Source: Arion vulgaris (taxonomy: Eukaryota; Mollusca; Gastropoda; Stylommatophora; Arionidae). From it: 64,000 bases of DNA. The translations under genes were made by a program, and so were the position numbers. The notes under the pieces were generated by a model. That model worked only from the letters and a program-made list of their open reading frames with translations, was not told the origin of the DNA and ran no database searches. Within the stretch, counting starts at the first letter, position 1. Every line of letters starts with the position of its first letter. Positions 38,885-49,624 of the stretch are shown piece by piece. The stretch spans positions 19,668,867 through 19,732,866 of the forward strand of contig CM036754.1 in assembly GCA_020796225.1 (NCBI GenBank), written 5' to 3'.

Positions 38885-39935
38885 TTTCAATTCCAATGCT
38901 GTATTAATCCTAGCATATGCCAGCGAGAGTTGGAAATTTACTAAAGATATAGAAAGTAAGTTGAATGCATTTAAAAATTGATGTCTGCTAAAAATAATGA
39001 ACATAAAATGGGACGAATTCAGAAGTGAAGAAATCAGAAATATGTCTTGTAAACAAATAGTAAGAACTATTACCAGAAAGAGAAGATATAAACAAAGCAA
39101 ACATTGAAGTGGGAGGCAAAGGATTCAAGAGGAAAGGACGCCTAGGAAACCCTTAAGGGGGATTCGGGTCTTGAAAATCAAGAATCTATTTTCGTTGTTT
39201 TCATATTAATATAAAATTTGTATAAGCATTTTGAAAGAGTATGAATTAGAATAGTAGAAAAAAATTAGTAAAAATAAAAATGTCAAAGTGTTGCCATGGA
39301 AACAATACAAAATGGCCGCCAAAAACAAAATTTCAAATCCTAAGGCTCTGAATCTAATGAATGTAAATGAATTCTGTTTTCACTTAAGGTGCGCAATTGT
39401 AATATCTAAAATATTACACATGATTTTTAGGATATATTAAATATTTAATTTTTATAAATTTTGGGTAAAATTCCCTCAAAATGTGGTCAAAAAAGCTGTT
39501 TCTGGAGGGTGTGTTTACACAAAATTCATAAAAATGTAATATTTAATATATCCTAAAAAGGATCAGTAATTTTGTAGATATTACAATTGCGACCTTAGAG
39601 TGAAAACAGAATTCATTTATATTCATTAACTTCAGAGCCTTAGGATTTGAAATTTTGTGCTACGGCCATTTTGTATTGTTTCCATGCAACGCGTTGACTT
39701 TTTTTTCTAATTTTTTCTACTATTCTAAGTCATAATCTTTCAAAATTGTTATACAAATTCTACATTAATACCAAAGCAAAGAAAATAGTTTCCAGACCAG
39801 AGTCCCCCCTTAAACAAACTTTACCGAGAGATATGGGACTCAGTTTCATAGAAGAGATTGTGCGAGTTGACCACTATATAGAAATTGAGAAACGACTTCC
39901 AGGTCCTATATAACTATAACGGTATGAGAGGAGTA
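38885..39935 (+). mobile_element. LINE family G, split by a TTAA palindrome
   Basis: Left part contains GCATATGCCAGCGAGAGTTG, ATAATGAACATAAAATGGGA and GTGGGAGGCAAAGGATTC. It resumes after the insertion with ACAAACTTTACCGAGAGATA and ends TATAACTATAACGGTATGAG, like 46630-46985. Coding frames are ruined. Confidence 0.7.
39157..39809. mobile_element. 653-bp TTAA palindromic MITE
   Basis: Between TTAA at 39153-39156 and 39810-39813. Ends GGGGGATTCGGGTCTTG and the inverse of GGGGGGACTCTGGTCTG. Arms of nearly 300 bp pair along most of the length (AAATTTCAAATCCTAAGGC opposite GAGCCTTAGGATTTGAAAT), leaving a short centre near 39470. Confidence 0.9.
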
Positions 39936-39937
39936 TA

Positions 39938-39947
39938 TATATATAAA

Positions 39948-39985
<38 letters not shown>
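39938..39985. repeat. AT dinucleotide microsatellite
   Basis: Imperfect TA run next to the LINE G end. Confidence 0.9.
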
Positions 39986-40840
39986 TATATTATAATTAAA
40001 GGTCCTGGATTTAATACGTAGTGTCTAGTCATATCGGAGAAAGAAGAAAACTCTCAAGTTCAGTGTGCGTGTTCAGCAAGTGATTAAAAAACACATTGGC
40101 AGATAAAGGATCGATGTATAAGATTAAAATTGTATGACCCGACAAAACAAATGCATATCTAAAGATTAATATCAATTCCTACAGAATAACAGAATAAAAT
40201 AATTTTACGTTGGTTATCCTTGACGATACTACGGAGCTTGTGCACTACCTGGAGATGTTCATGTGTAAGAAAGAAAACTGAACATATATTAACGGTTGAA
40301 GTGGTGGTGGTTCCAATACAAAACTTAGAATAAAATCTAAACTAGCTTATCCTTATGTAGCTTTTGTTTATATTTGGTCTTCATGTGTTATTACATATAG
40401 AGCAATAATATTCACGTAATAGCGGCTAATCCACAACACTAACCAGACTGCAAGAACTCAAAGTTAAGTGTGGTGTAGATCGACTAGAACGCTATGCTGG
40501 CAGACAAAGAAGTGTAAACCAACAAAGAACCGGTGTCGTTAGTCACCACACGCTGATGGACATACTGAGGGAGAGATCGGAGCACTTATGGACTAATTTG
40601 TTCGACGTGCAGTGATGGTGATCCGACGACTAAACTAAACTAAACTAAGAGCAATAATATAGTTTACATATTTGGTTAGAACAACGACGCTGTAAACTCG
40701 AGAAGAAAGGTTCGAGTCCCAGTCAGAGCTATTTTCTAGAAAACTGTCTAGAATCGACGTCTATGCATTCTGATTCACTCCATAAGTGCTCAGTCCCTTT
40801 CAAATCACTGCAGATGTCATCATCATCTTAAAACTTACAA
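39986..40840. other. Mostly unrecognised; tRNA-like block and CTAAA tail
   Basis: 40550-40645 resembles a family H relative (GAGAGATCGGAGCAC) with an ACTAAACTAAACTAAAC tail. 40665-40740 has A-box-like TTTGGTTAGAACAACG and B-box-like AGGTTCGAGTCCC. Confidence 0.45.
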
Positions 40841-40844
40841 AGTA

Positions 40845-41060
40845 ACTCTGGCATCGTCAAATAGCTTGTCCTGAACAGAACTTTATCACCATAACAGTCC
40901 TTTGAAATTTATCTCTCTCTCTCTCTCTCTCTCTCATAGGCCAGATCTCCCGCCTCTGCAGTCGTCATGTTTAAATCAGGATCAGTTACATCCCGAATCC
41001 ATCTTATTCACAGTCTTCCGCTTCTCCTCTTTGTCGGGATGCATCCTTCAATAATGGTCG
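40845..41060 (-). mobile_element. LINE 3' fragment, same family as 49893
   Basis: Shares ATAGCTTGTCCTGAACAGAA, CATAGGCCAGATCTCCCGCC and CCGAATCCATCTTATTC with 49893-50060. The minus strand is the coding sense (arginine-rich tail). A CT run at 40914-40935 has expanded within it. Confidence 0.7.
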
Positions 41061-41880
41061 CCTCCAACCCTTCGTGTCTCATTTTATTCCCAAAATACTT
41101 CAATTTTCGAATTATTTTTAGCAGCAATTTCCAGTTTTCTTTGACTTAACTGTGAAAATAATTCCAAAATAATGCCTACTCACAAACTCCATGTACCCAT
41201 TTTGAGCTAGGTGTCTGGAGAATCGATAATTCGGGAATTTCATCATCCTTTATATAACAAACAATTCTAACTGACATTCATTATACAACATCAGATAACA
41301 GCTTAGACGCCATTTCATCAACAAAGACAAGCATGTCACCATTTTTTCTTCTTCATTTCTAAACGATCTTTAGTTTCCATTCTATTATATCCTTCGTAAA
41401 ACCTCTTTAATGTTACTTGATGTGAACAGGCGTTACGCATTAAATTTCTAGAAATTTAACCGCACTCACATCACGATTCTCTGAGCAATTTTTTTCCCTT
41501 CTTTGGTGTCTGCAGCTTAAATTCTGATTTTGATGTGCTTTCCGATTGATGATTCTATGTGTTTGTTAGAGTACGCACACGCGCGCGCACACACACACAT
41601 TGGCGGCTGGGTCTAAAAGTGTTAGTTGCTATGAGACAAAGGGGCCGTGGGCTAGAATGGGGAGGTAGGGGGAGACATGCAGAAAATTCTAAAACTATTT
41701 TTGAAAGAGGTATAACACCATCAAAACTTTGTTTTTTTTAAATTGTATTTATTTTTCAAGCTATTAGTATCTGTGAAAACTTATTTGTGAAATATGTATT
41801 AAAATAGTAGCACAATGCAAATTTTAGTTGCGTACAGTAATAGAATCGGAACTTTTATTATATTGTAATTTGTAACATTT
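41061..41880. other. No recognised element; short CA/CG run
   Basis: CACACGCGCGCGCACACAC at about 41576-41600. Otherwise nothing recognised. Confidence 0.4.
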
Positions 41881-41895
41881 TCAACATATTCTTTA

Positions 41896-42037
41896 GGCAG
41901 AGTGAGAGGTGTGTTTAATCAGCGAGCCACGGGAACCATCAGTATGCATACTCTTCGATATATTTAGGGGGAGAGTGAGCACCTATGGGTCTGCCTGGAG
42001 TGCAATGACGTCAGTTTAGTAACCAATAACCAATGAC
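41896..42037 (+). mobile_element. Repeat family L with 14-bp target duplication
   Basis: A 142-bp element between 14-bp repeats CAACATATTCTTTA (41882-41895 and 42038-42051). It ends in AACCAATAACCAATGAC, a possible tail. Contains GCGAGCCACGGGAACCATCA and CCTATGGGTCTGCC. Confidence 0.8.
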
Positions 42038-42132
42038 CAACATATTCTTTAAGGCCGAGGGGGCCCACTTCTTCAGGGGCACGTTTGTCATCGAACAAGC
42101 TAGTAACTTGGCCAATCCTCCACTGCCGTCAA

Positions 42133-42157
42133 ACACTCACACACACACACGCACACA

Positions 42158-42190
<33 letters not shown>
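42133..42190. repeat. CA dinucleotide microsatellite
   Basis: About 28 imperfect units. Confidence 0.95.
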
Positions 42191-42308
42191 GAGCATACAC
42201 ACATATCTTCAGGCAATTTCAAGTTCATCAGTTAAAACTAATAAAGGTTTACATTTATTTTTTGGTCACATATTTTGTGTCAGAGATAGTGAGCTTAGTC
42301 GTCATAAA

Positions 42309-42585
42309 TTCTGTGGCTGAGTGGTAAAGCCCTTTGCCCTGTGAGTCGAAGGTCGTAGGTTCGAATTCGGACCGCGCCGTTCTAATCACGAGTGCAAGTT
42401 TTTTCCAGAGACCCCTAGGATTGTTGCCGGAACTACGGAGTTCGTGCTTTGTACAATACTTTCGGCAGGTGGCGTGCCATTTCTGCGGAGAGGGGCCGAG
42501 CCATATGGGGTAAAAGCCGGTGCAATGAAGTCAACCCTTCGGCTTTAAAACCCTTTTAAAAAAAAATTGAGGAAAAACAACCAGA
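42309..42585 (+). mobile_element. SINE family C, full length
   Basis: Best preserved copy: A-box-like TCTGTGGCTGAGTGGTAAAG, B-box-like GTAGGTTCGAATTCGG, body GAGACCCCTAGGATTGTTGC, and 3' part through TTCGGCTTTAAAACCC ending in poly-A. Confidence 0.9.
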
Positions 42586-42828
42586 CATACATACGTATGT
42601 TCGCGCCTCTGTGTGTATGTGCGATAGTTTCACAACTTTAATCCATAATGATACTGACTAGACCCATGGACAAAGAATCAATATGTGCAACTTTGTGATA
42701 ACTGATACACATCATTAAGACACAGTGACTAAAGACGTGATGATCTCTTGCCTTTAATATGTGGATATATGCCTAGAGTGTAGTTAAGCTTGGAATGACT
42801 AGAAGGCATTCAGGTGGCGAGAATGTTT

Positions 42829-43022
42829 TTTTTTTTTCGATCCAGAAGCACTTGAGCTTCCATCTCTTCTGCTCGGTGTCATGTACACTCCTTCGGTTCG
42901 GTGCCACGAACACCGTAAATCTGGAGAACCTGTGGCTTTTCTGCAAGTCCGGGAATTGAACCGCACTCACAGGGGACTTGTCACCCGTCGTCCAAAGCCC
43001 TACAAACACGATGGGCAGGCAG
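42829..43022 (-). mobile_element. SINE family D
   Basis: Poly-A (poly-T) at left, CGATCCAGAAGCACTTGAGC, then the tRNA-like head at right (GGGAATTGAACCGCACTC). Confidence 0.85.
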
Positions 43023-43257
43023 GCAAGTGGCGGGGAATAAGAACACTGAGCCCTACCTTGGCTGCTGTGTCAGTGAATGACAGAGAGAGCTCACTCATTC
43101 CCTAGAACTAGAGCAGTCCCAATTCTTCCTAGTTTCCGGGATGGGAGAAAAAACCCCAGACTTCACAATCCTTCAATGTTATGTCTACATTGCATTGGGA
43201 CGAAGGGTTTCAAACATCGTTAATTCTATCATTGAAAAAGAGAAAGTATATATGCCT

Positions 43258-43282
43258 ACATTCGCACGCACGCGCGCGTGTT

Positions 43283-43318
<36 letters not shown>

Positions 43319-43320
43319 TT
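43258..43320. repeat. GT dinucleotide microsatellite
   Basis: About 25 units with a CG-rich start (GCACGCACGCGCGCGTG). Confidence 0.95.
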
Positions 43321-43367
43321 TGTGTATGTGCATTGCAGAATGTCCAGGTGGGATAGACCAGTCACGT

Positions 43368-43440
43368 AGCTCAGATGGACAATACATGCATCCCAAAACA
43401 GTTGATGTATGGCTAGCTTGAAGGGAGTTGGGGGCCAGAC
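43368..43440 (+). mobile_element. LINE tail scrap
   Basis: Encodes HVAQMDNTCIPKQLMYG then a stop, matching 52215-52240 nearly base for base (CATCCCAAAACAGTTGATGT). Confidence 0.65.
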
Positions 43441-43544
43441 GATCGGAAACCTTTCTGATTATTAAGTTATTTTCCTGGCAGCACATTGTAGCTGAGACCC
43501 GAATAAGAATTATACTTATTTAGCTTGGTTGGATCTCGCCTGTG

Positions 43545-43755
43545 TGGTGACGGGCCCGCAAGGGAGCAAAGAATAGTACCACTGCGATCTACAAGGCATG
43601 TCGTAAGAGGCGACTGATGAGACCGAGAACTACAGAAAAAACATCGAGAAATGAGGCTGGTATTTGAGACCTAACGGAAATGTACAATCCCTAAGCTAGA
43701 TCACTAGTAAATAAAACCAGTGGCTGACAAGTCCGATAGAGCTGTTCGAAGAAGA
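43545..43755 (+). mobile_element. SINE family A, rearranged
   Basis: Head GGGCCCGCAAGGGAGCAAAG and ACTGCGATCTACAAGGCATG, then about 60 bp of foreign sequence (43620-43680), then scraps of the body and GAAGAAGAAAG tail. Confidence 0.6.
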
Positions 43756-43809
43756 AGAAAGCCGGTGGAAAATCGGTCTTGATGACAAGAACATCGACTG
43801 ATGGTTGAA

Positions 43810-44080
43810 ATAAGGTAGAGAGTAAAGGAAAAAATGAACCTTTCATACTTTGGGGGATATAAGGTAATGACAGTATTTTCGTATTGACTAGGTACGGATG
43901 GGTGATGAACTTTCATCATCCTGCCGGGCTTACTTAGGAGCATGTCTGTCCCATGCTTGAGGCTGGGTCGACCTGAGAGCCGTCGAAGTCCGGGAAAATT
44001 CCACGCCCACTATGGGAGCTGAACCGGACCACCAGCCTTGAGAAGCGAGTTCACTAACAACTACGCTACCGAGGCTCTCA
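43810..44080 (-). mobile_element. SINE family I, full length
   Basis: Minus-strand copy with a complete tRNA-like head at right: GGTAGCGTAGTTGTTAGTGA and GGTCCGGTTCAGCTCCC. The body shares GGATGGGTGATGAACTTTC and GGCTGGGTCGACCTGAGAGC. Confidence 0.8.
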
Positions 44081-44860
44081 AATGTAGAGAGTAGTTCTTC
44101 TAAATCACTGCTGTTTAACTTGTCTGTATATATATTAGGTCCCATCTGACTGATGGTTGTGGAGGTTCGGACGCTATATGTTGATTACAACACTACTACT
44201 CATTTTAAAATCCAAGATCCAAGAGTAATCTAAATATAATTGAGATATAGACGTTTTCTCTATTGAAAAGAAAAAAAATTGACGGATACACTCAGGGCCG
44301 TGCGATATATTTTCTCAGTATGATGCAAGTCTATGAATTGCCGTCCCTAAATTGTTTTTCCCCTTAAAATAACCTTCAGTTGTAATGTTGATTTTGCTAC
44401 TTATGACGCCCTCCTTACGGTACCGTCTGATGCTGCCGCCTCTTTGCATCATAGCTCGGCTCTGGATTCACTTAAGGGACAGTAGAAAGGTTGCCTCCCA
44501 CCCCAAAAACCCACAAAAAAACAAGACTGCAAAAGCGGGAAGATCATGTTCATGGAAGTGATACAAAAATAAACAGAAAAATTGTGTTTACTTGAGAAAT
44601 CTGGTTAACATTAAAGCCGACATAGTAAAATAGGGCGCCATAAATATAGAGCAGGGCGCCATAAATGTATTCGATGACGCCCAAAGGCACCACTTTGGAT
44701 AGTAAAGTTCTAAACTATTCTCTACTAACCAAAAGCACCGACTCTTTAAGACAATAATAAGTGAATGGCTTGACAAAGTATATTTCTACGAGCCAATGTT
44801 TCCACCTTCAGGAACAGCCACACATTATTTGTTCTGTCCTGAAATACATTCCCATGCAGG
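44081..44860. other. No recognised element
   Basis: About 780 bp; nothing recognised. Confidence 0.4.
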
Positions 44861-45027
44861 CAGTGGCGGCTCGTCATTAAGGGCCAGAGAGGCCAGGCCC
44901 CATCAAAAATAACTTGTAACGTGCATTTATTATTTAATAAATTAAAATATAACCTAATCCAAAACCATGATTTTCCCGAACGTGTGTACCTGACCCCACC
45001 AACAAAAAGAATCACGAGCCGCCACTG
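44861..45027. mobile_element. hAT-type MITE, CAGTGGCGGCTCG family
   Basis: A 167-bp copy with intact inverted ends and perfect 8-bp repeats CATGCAGG (44853-44860 and 45028-45035). This copy and 37122 fix the family limits. Confidence 0.97.
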
Positions 45028-45187
45028 CATGCAGGTAATTTAACAGAGTTGTATGCAAAATGTGCTCCAGTAGAGCATTCTAATTAGTGTAATAAACCTG
45101 TCTTGGGTTAAACAGTTTTTAACATAAAATTTATCGCATCCGCTACAAATGTTTGTCTGTAGGATATTGTCTGGTGTATATATTTAA

Positions 45188-45322
45188 CCCTTACACACTT
45201 CTTAGCCGATATAGTGGCTCACAGTGTTTTTTCAGATGGCACAAATCCAGTATATGGGTTAAATCAGTATGCATTGTAATATAAATGCGTACCGAGGGGG
45301 AAACATGTACGGAGTGAGAGTG
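45188..45322. mobile_element. TTAA MITE, 135 bp
   Basis: Between TTAA at 45184-45187 and 45323-45326. Ends CCCTTACACAC and GAGTGAGAGTG. Same family and exactly the same length as 15673-15807, reversed. Confidence 0.85.
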
Positions 45323-45330
45323 TTAAGTAG

Positions 45331-45466
45331 GTGGTCTCTGTGGATAAGTGGTTTCTGTGGCTAAGTGGTCTCTGTGACTAAGTGGTCTCTGTGAATAAGT
45401 GGTCTCTGTGACTAAGTGGTCTCTGTGACTAAGTGGTCTCTGTGGCTAAGTGGTCTCTGTGGCTAA
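45331..45466 (+). repeat. 17-bp tandem repeat of a SINE A-box
   Basis: Eight units of GTGGTCTCTGTGGCTAA. The unit equals the start of SINE C (TCTCTGTGGCTAAGTGG) and runs into GTGGTTACGCAG, a head-like sequence. Confidence 0.95.
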
Positions 45467-45489
45467 GTGGTTACGCAGTTTCAGAAGAT

Positions 45490-45604
45490 TGAGACGCCCG
45501 TCCTGAAACACCCATTTATTGCGTATCACCGTAGCCTCCCTAGGTTTTCTCCAGATCTGATCTGATCCGCTCTGATCATATCAGATTTGTAGGTTTCCGC
45601 ACAC
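45490..45604. mobile_element. Repeat family K
   Basis: Shares TATCACCGTAGCCTCCCTAG, CTGATCCGCTCTGATC and CAGATTTGTAGG with 14650-14800. Confidence 0.5.
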
Positions 45605-45857
45605 TGTACCTGGGCCCGCAAGGGAAGCAAAGAATAGTACCACTGAAACCTACAGGAATGTCGTAAGAGGCGACAGATGTAGGACCAGGAAGTTACCCTA
45701 GTAAATAAAAAGCATCGCAGAAATCGGATGTGCTAACCTACTTGTAGGCGCATAACTGGCATAACGTACAATCTATCTTAGGCTCAGATCACATACAAAT
45801 CAGACAGGGTGGTTAACAAGTGGTCGTTATTGAGCGTTCAAAGAATACAAAGAAGAA
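45605..45857 (+). mobile_element. SINE family A
   Basis: Near full length: GGGCCCGCAAGGGAAGCAAA, GTCGTAAGAGGCGAC, AAAAAGCATCGCAGAAATCG, GTGGTTAACAAGTGGTCG, with a short AAGAAGAAGG tail. Confidence 0.85.
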
Positions 45858-45880
45858 GGTTGAGAGTTAGAATCAAGAAC

Positions 45881-46136
45881 CGCCCGAGCGGTTACCAGGT
45901 CCCAAGTTTGGGGTGTAAAGAATAGAACCACTGTTACCTGCCACGCATGTCATAAGAGGCAACTAAGGAGGTTTGGCTGAAATTGGATGCATGTGTCCTA
46001 AACTTGTAGAAATCTATGCGTTTGGGGCCTACCAAACCGATGTGCAACGTATACAAGTTCTTGACAAAGATCAAACATATCACAAAGAGTGATTACAATT
46101 GGTCGTAAAGAACGAACGCAAAGAAGAAGAGGAAGA
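45881..46136 (+). mobile_element. SINE family B, full length
   Basis: A 256-bp copy between near-identical 11-bp repeats GAATCAAGAAC (45870-45880) and GATTCAAGAAC (46137-46147). Confidence 0.9.
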
Positions 46137-46139
46137 GAT

Positions 46140-46290
46140 TCAAGAACACGCTTTTCTAATTACGAATGCACATTTTTCTGAGATATCTAGAATTGTTACC
46201 GGAGCTACATAGCTCGTGCTTTGTGCAATATTCTTGAAATATGGAGTGCCATTTCTGTAGAAAATGTACGAGACACATTGAAAAAACTGA
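46140..46290 (+). mobile_element. SINE family C, middle and 3' part
   Basis: TCTAATTACGAATGCACATT, AGAATTGTTACCGGAGCTAC, AGTGCCATTTCTGTAGAAAA. Its 5' part may lie left of the SINE B at 45858-45880. Confidence 0.65.
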
Positions 46291-46419
46291 TTAAGGAAGA
46301 AAAGAAAGCTAAACGTAAGCAAACATTTAGAAATTGTTTGTCAACAATGATGTTCTCAAATGCGTCTGTTGCTTATATGAATGAAAATCCGGGCATACCC
46401 TTTACATGACGTTGACATT

Positions 46420-46620
46420 AACCACAGTAAACGAGTCGTTGATTTTCTAGGCACCACCTATACGTTCAGTAATTCTCAATTACTTTATGAATGGTAATTA
46501 AATGGTGGAAGAGAAGAATGTCTATTTTTACGTTCGTAAAATCCACGGCAATAAATTTGTTTCCAAATTTTCCTCCTCGGAATTTAAGCCAGGTACACTT
46601 GGATTGTGGTCGAGCCAACT
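46420..46620 (-). mobile_element. SINE family J
   Basis: Minus-strand copy: AACGAGTCGTTGATTTTCTA, GGCACCACCTATACGTTCAG, TTTCCAAATTTTCCTCC, with the head at right (GATTGTGGTCGAGCCAACTA). Confidence 0.75.
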
Positions 46621-46629
46621 ACTGCTTAT

Positions 46630-46985
46630 GTATATGAACAATAATGAACTTAAAATGGGACGAAATCAGTAGAAGGGAGGAAATCAGAGCCAATTATTGC
46701 CAGTCACTAGCAACAGCTGTTATAAGAAGGAGAAGATGGTGATATGTTGAGCATACTCTAAGAAGAAATTGTCAAATAATCACAAAGCATGCAGTGGGAG
46801 ACAAAGGGTTAAGGAAAGAAAACACGCTTTAGTTAAACAATGAAATGAACAGTACTGAGATTGAATAGAAATGTCGGATTCAAATTTCATACAAGTGATT
46901 GAGTGAGTTGCCCAGAAAAGAGCGTATGGAGAAATTGCTTGCATGTCCTATATAACGTATAACGGTGTGAGATGAAAATGGTAAT
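46630..46985 (+). mobile_element. LINE family G 3' end
   Basis: Contains GAACTTAAAATGGGACGAAA, AATTATTGCCAGTCACTAGC, AGTGGGAGACAAAGGGTT, and ends ATATAACGTATAACGGTGTG. Homologous to the 38885 copy and, inverted, to 4095-4330. Confidence 0.65.
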
Positions 46986-47044
46986 ACTTCTTCTCTGACA
47001 CCATTTACTTCTTTACAGAAGTGTTGAGGGGAAAATGTAGTCTT

Positions 47045-47190
47045 CTTGAATATATATGCAGAAAGCAGAAAAGCCACATGTTCTCCATATTTACGGTGTT
47101 CGTGACATCGAACCGAAGGGTTACGATGTCCATGGAACCGAGCCGAAGAGCTGAAAGCTCAAGTGCTTCTGGATCGAGAAAACATTTTTT
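47045..47190 (+). mobile_element. SINE family D, 5'-truncated
   Basis: Body AGAAAAGCCACATGTTCTCC, TACGGTGTTCGTGACATCG, CTCAAGTGCTTCTGGATCG, with an A/T-rich tail. The tRNA head is missing. Confidence 0.8.
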
Positions 47191-47194
47191 TTTT

Positions 47195-47470
47195 AAATAT
47201 TGTATATATATATATGTGTATTTGTCAGTGTGTCCTTTTATTTTTAATGTTTGTTCATGTGAATGAGTGTGTATGTGCCCGTTTGTCTCTGTTTCATTGT
47301 GTATGTGTGTGTATTATCTATGGTATTGTGTGTTTAATACAAAATACTACTCAAGCGTGTATCTGTGTGTGTGTATGTATGTCTGTGTGTGTGTGTGTGT
47401 GTCTATGTGCATGTGTGAGTGTTTATACATAACAAGATATGTTATCTGTAAGTAAGGGTACATAAATAAA
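47195..47470. repeat. TG-rich low-complexity stretch
   Basis: TA and TGTG runs (for example 47383-47402) producing Cys/Val-rich open frames. Confidence 0.7.
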
Positions 47471-48835
47471 CAGTTGTCCGTGAATAAGAGAAAATATTAT
47501 TCTCAATTTGATTGGTGGAAACGTGGTAAGCATGACGGTGTTACGCTATTTATAGATGATCATAACACACAATTCACGCACGTACACACACGAAAGCACT
47601 CACGAACAAATGTAGAAGGCCAGCCCCTTTCTCTTAGTTTCCTTCTGGAATCTACCCAAAGTTCATAAAAATATGGGAAGAGACCCCAACCCTACAATAC
47701 CCTAACAAAGTCAAAATTAAACAGAAGATCAAGCGAAATCTGATATGGTTTCCATTATTATACACTCTTCATGCATTTCTTTAACGAGACTGCTCTGTGC
47801 ATGGGGGAAAACATAGTTCTGGATAAAAAAACAAGATCTTTCTTATAATTTCTTGATTTTTTCCCCCTATTTTGTCCTTAGTTTCCATTTAGCGAGGAAT
47901 GCATGGCTCAACTTAACCGGTTATATTATGATGCATAACGGGTTTCTTCTGTGACAGTGGTCTGTCTCTGGCTAATTAAAATGACATCTGTAAAATTATT
48001 TTGACACTAGAAGGTTGAATGAATCGTCCCCATGGGTCATTGCGACTTTGTGATCAGAACGAACTGACCTTCCTCTTTGTTCAACTTCTCATAAATCGGA
48101 TTTTTGTTCATGTTATCCAACATTAAAGCTCTGAAGGAACAAAAAACTGAACACAAATCTTACATCATTTTGAATATTTGATGCGTTAAATTATGCAAAT
48201 CTGTCGTCTATTGTTTAATAATGTTCAGGTTTACACACAAACTGAGATCTTAAGATCATTTCGTTGGGAATATTTAATGGTGGTTTTCCTAACAGTGCAC
48301 ACAGAAACATGCATGTGCAGTCACTAGTCGGTGATTTATAATGGAGTGCAATACACTAGCTTAATCTGACTAACGAGCTCATTAATGATCCAATGAAATC
48401 GCGCAAATGATCCTCAATTCCTTTTGCGTGTTTTCAACATCAGCTCATTTTTGTCTTTTAAAAAAAAACGAACAAAAATAAAGCACTAGAAAAGAAAGAA
48501 AAAAAATACAGAAACAAGCAGACGGGCGATGAATGAGTTGAGTGAGAGATTGGTTCTTAGTTATGGGAACTGCAATCATAACATTCCGAAGGCCGGATCC
48601 ATACGTGCTCAATCCTCTCCTTTACCCAAACCCAACCGATTCAACTTTTCTCCACAAGCAGACGTTGAAGGTTATGAATGTAAATAACTTCTGAGATTTG
48701 TTTGCTAAATATACAAGCAACAAACGTGCTTATTCTTTTATCACTAGACGAGTACTACAAGAGAAAATACATTTGAGAAAATTTGTACTAATGTATTTAG
48801 AGAATGTAACAAAATAATTGTAATTAGCAAAACAA
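47471..48835. other. About 1.36 kb with no recognised element
   Basis: The longest stretch in which I recognise nothing. No convincing exon or RNA gene; open frames are short and featureless. Confidence 0.4.
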
Positions 48836-48837
48836 GA

Positions 48838-49620
48838 AAGATATAGGTGGTGAGCATAATGGTATGTATGCATATACCAGACATAGGTGGTGAGCATAAT
48901 GGTATGTATGCATATACCAGACATAGGTGGTGAGTATAATGGTATGTAGGCATATACCAGACATAGGTGGTAGAGTATAAATGTGCTAGGGTAGAGCATA
49001 TACCAGACATAGGTGGTGAGCATAATGGTATGTAGGCATATACCAGACATAGGTGGTGAGCATAATGGATTTGTAGGATATACCAGACATAGGTGGTGAG
49101 ATAATGGTATGTAGGCATATACCAGACATAGGTGGTGAGCATAATGATTTGTAGGCATATACCAGACATAGGTGGTGAGTATAATGGTATGTAGGTATAT
49201 ACCAGACATAGGTGTGAGCATAATGGATAGGTATATACCAGACAAAGGTGGTGAGCATAATGATGTAGGCATATACCAGACATAGGTGAGCATAATGATG
49301 TCATACAGAATAGGTGTAGATAATGGTATGTAGGTATATACCAGACATAGGTGGTAAGCATAATAGTATGTAGGCATATACCAGACATAGGTGGTGAGCA
49401 TAATAGTATGTAGGCATATACCAGACATAGGTGGTGAGCATAATATGTGGCATATGAATAGGTAGAAAAGTATAAAACCAGACATAGGTGGTGAGCATAA
49501 TAGTATGTAGGCATATACCAGATATAGGTGGTGAGCATAATAGTATGTAGGCATATACCAGACATAGGTGGTAAGCTAGTAAAATACGAATGATTGTAGG
49601 CATATACCAGACATAGGTGG
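48838..49620. repeat. 40-bp tandem repeat, about 19 units
   Basis: Unit TGGTGAGCATAATGGTATGT plus AGGCATATACCAGACATAGG. The 40-bp period cycles all three frames, none with a stop on the minus strand, giving a 319-residue open frame (49703-48744) that is not a gene. Units at 49060-49330 and 49440-49475 carry clustered deletions. Confidence 0.95.
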
Positions 49621-49624
49621 GGTA

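Noticed and set aside
42033..42327. His/Thr-rich open frames
   Set aside because: CA-dinucleotide repeat translated in two frames.
47471..48835. Search for host exons in the longest element-free stretch
   Set aside because: No open frame with recognisable motifs, and no codon-like periodicity I could see by eye.
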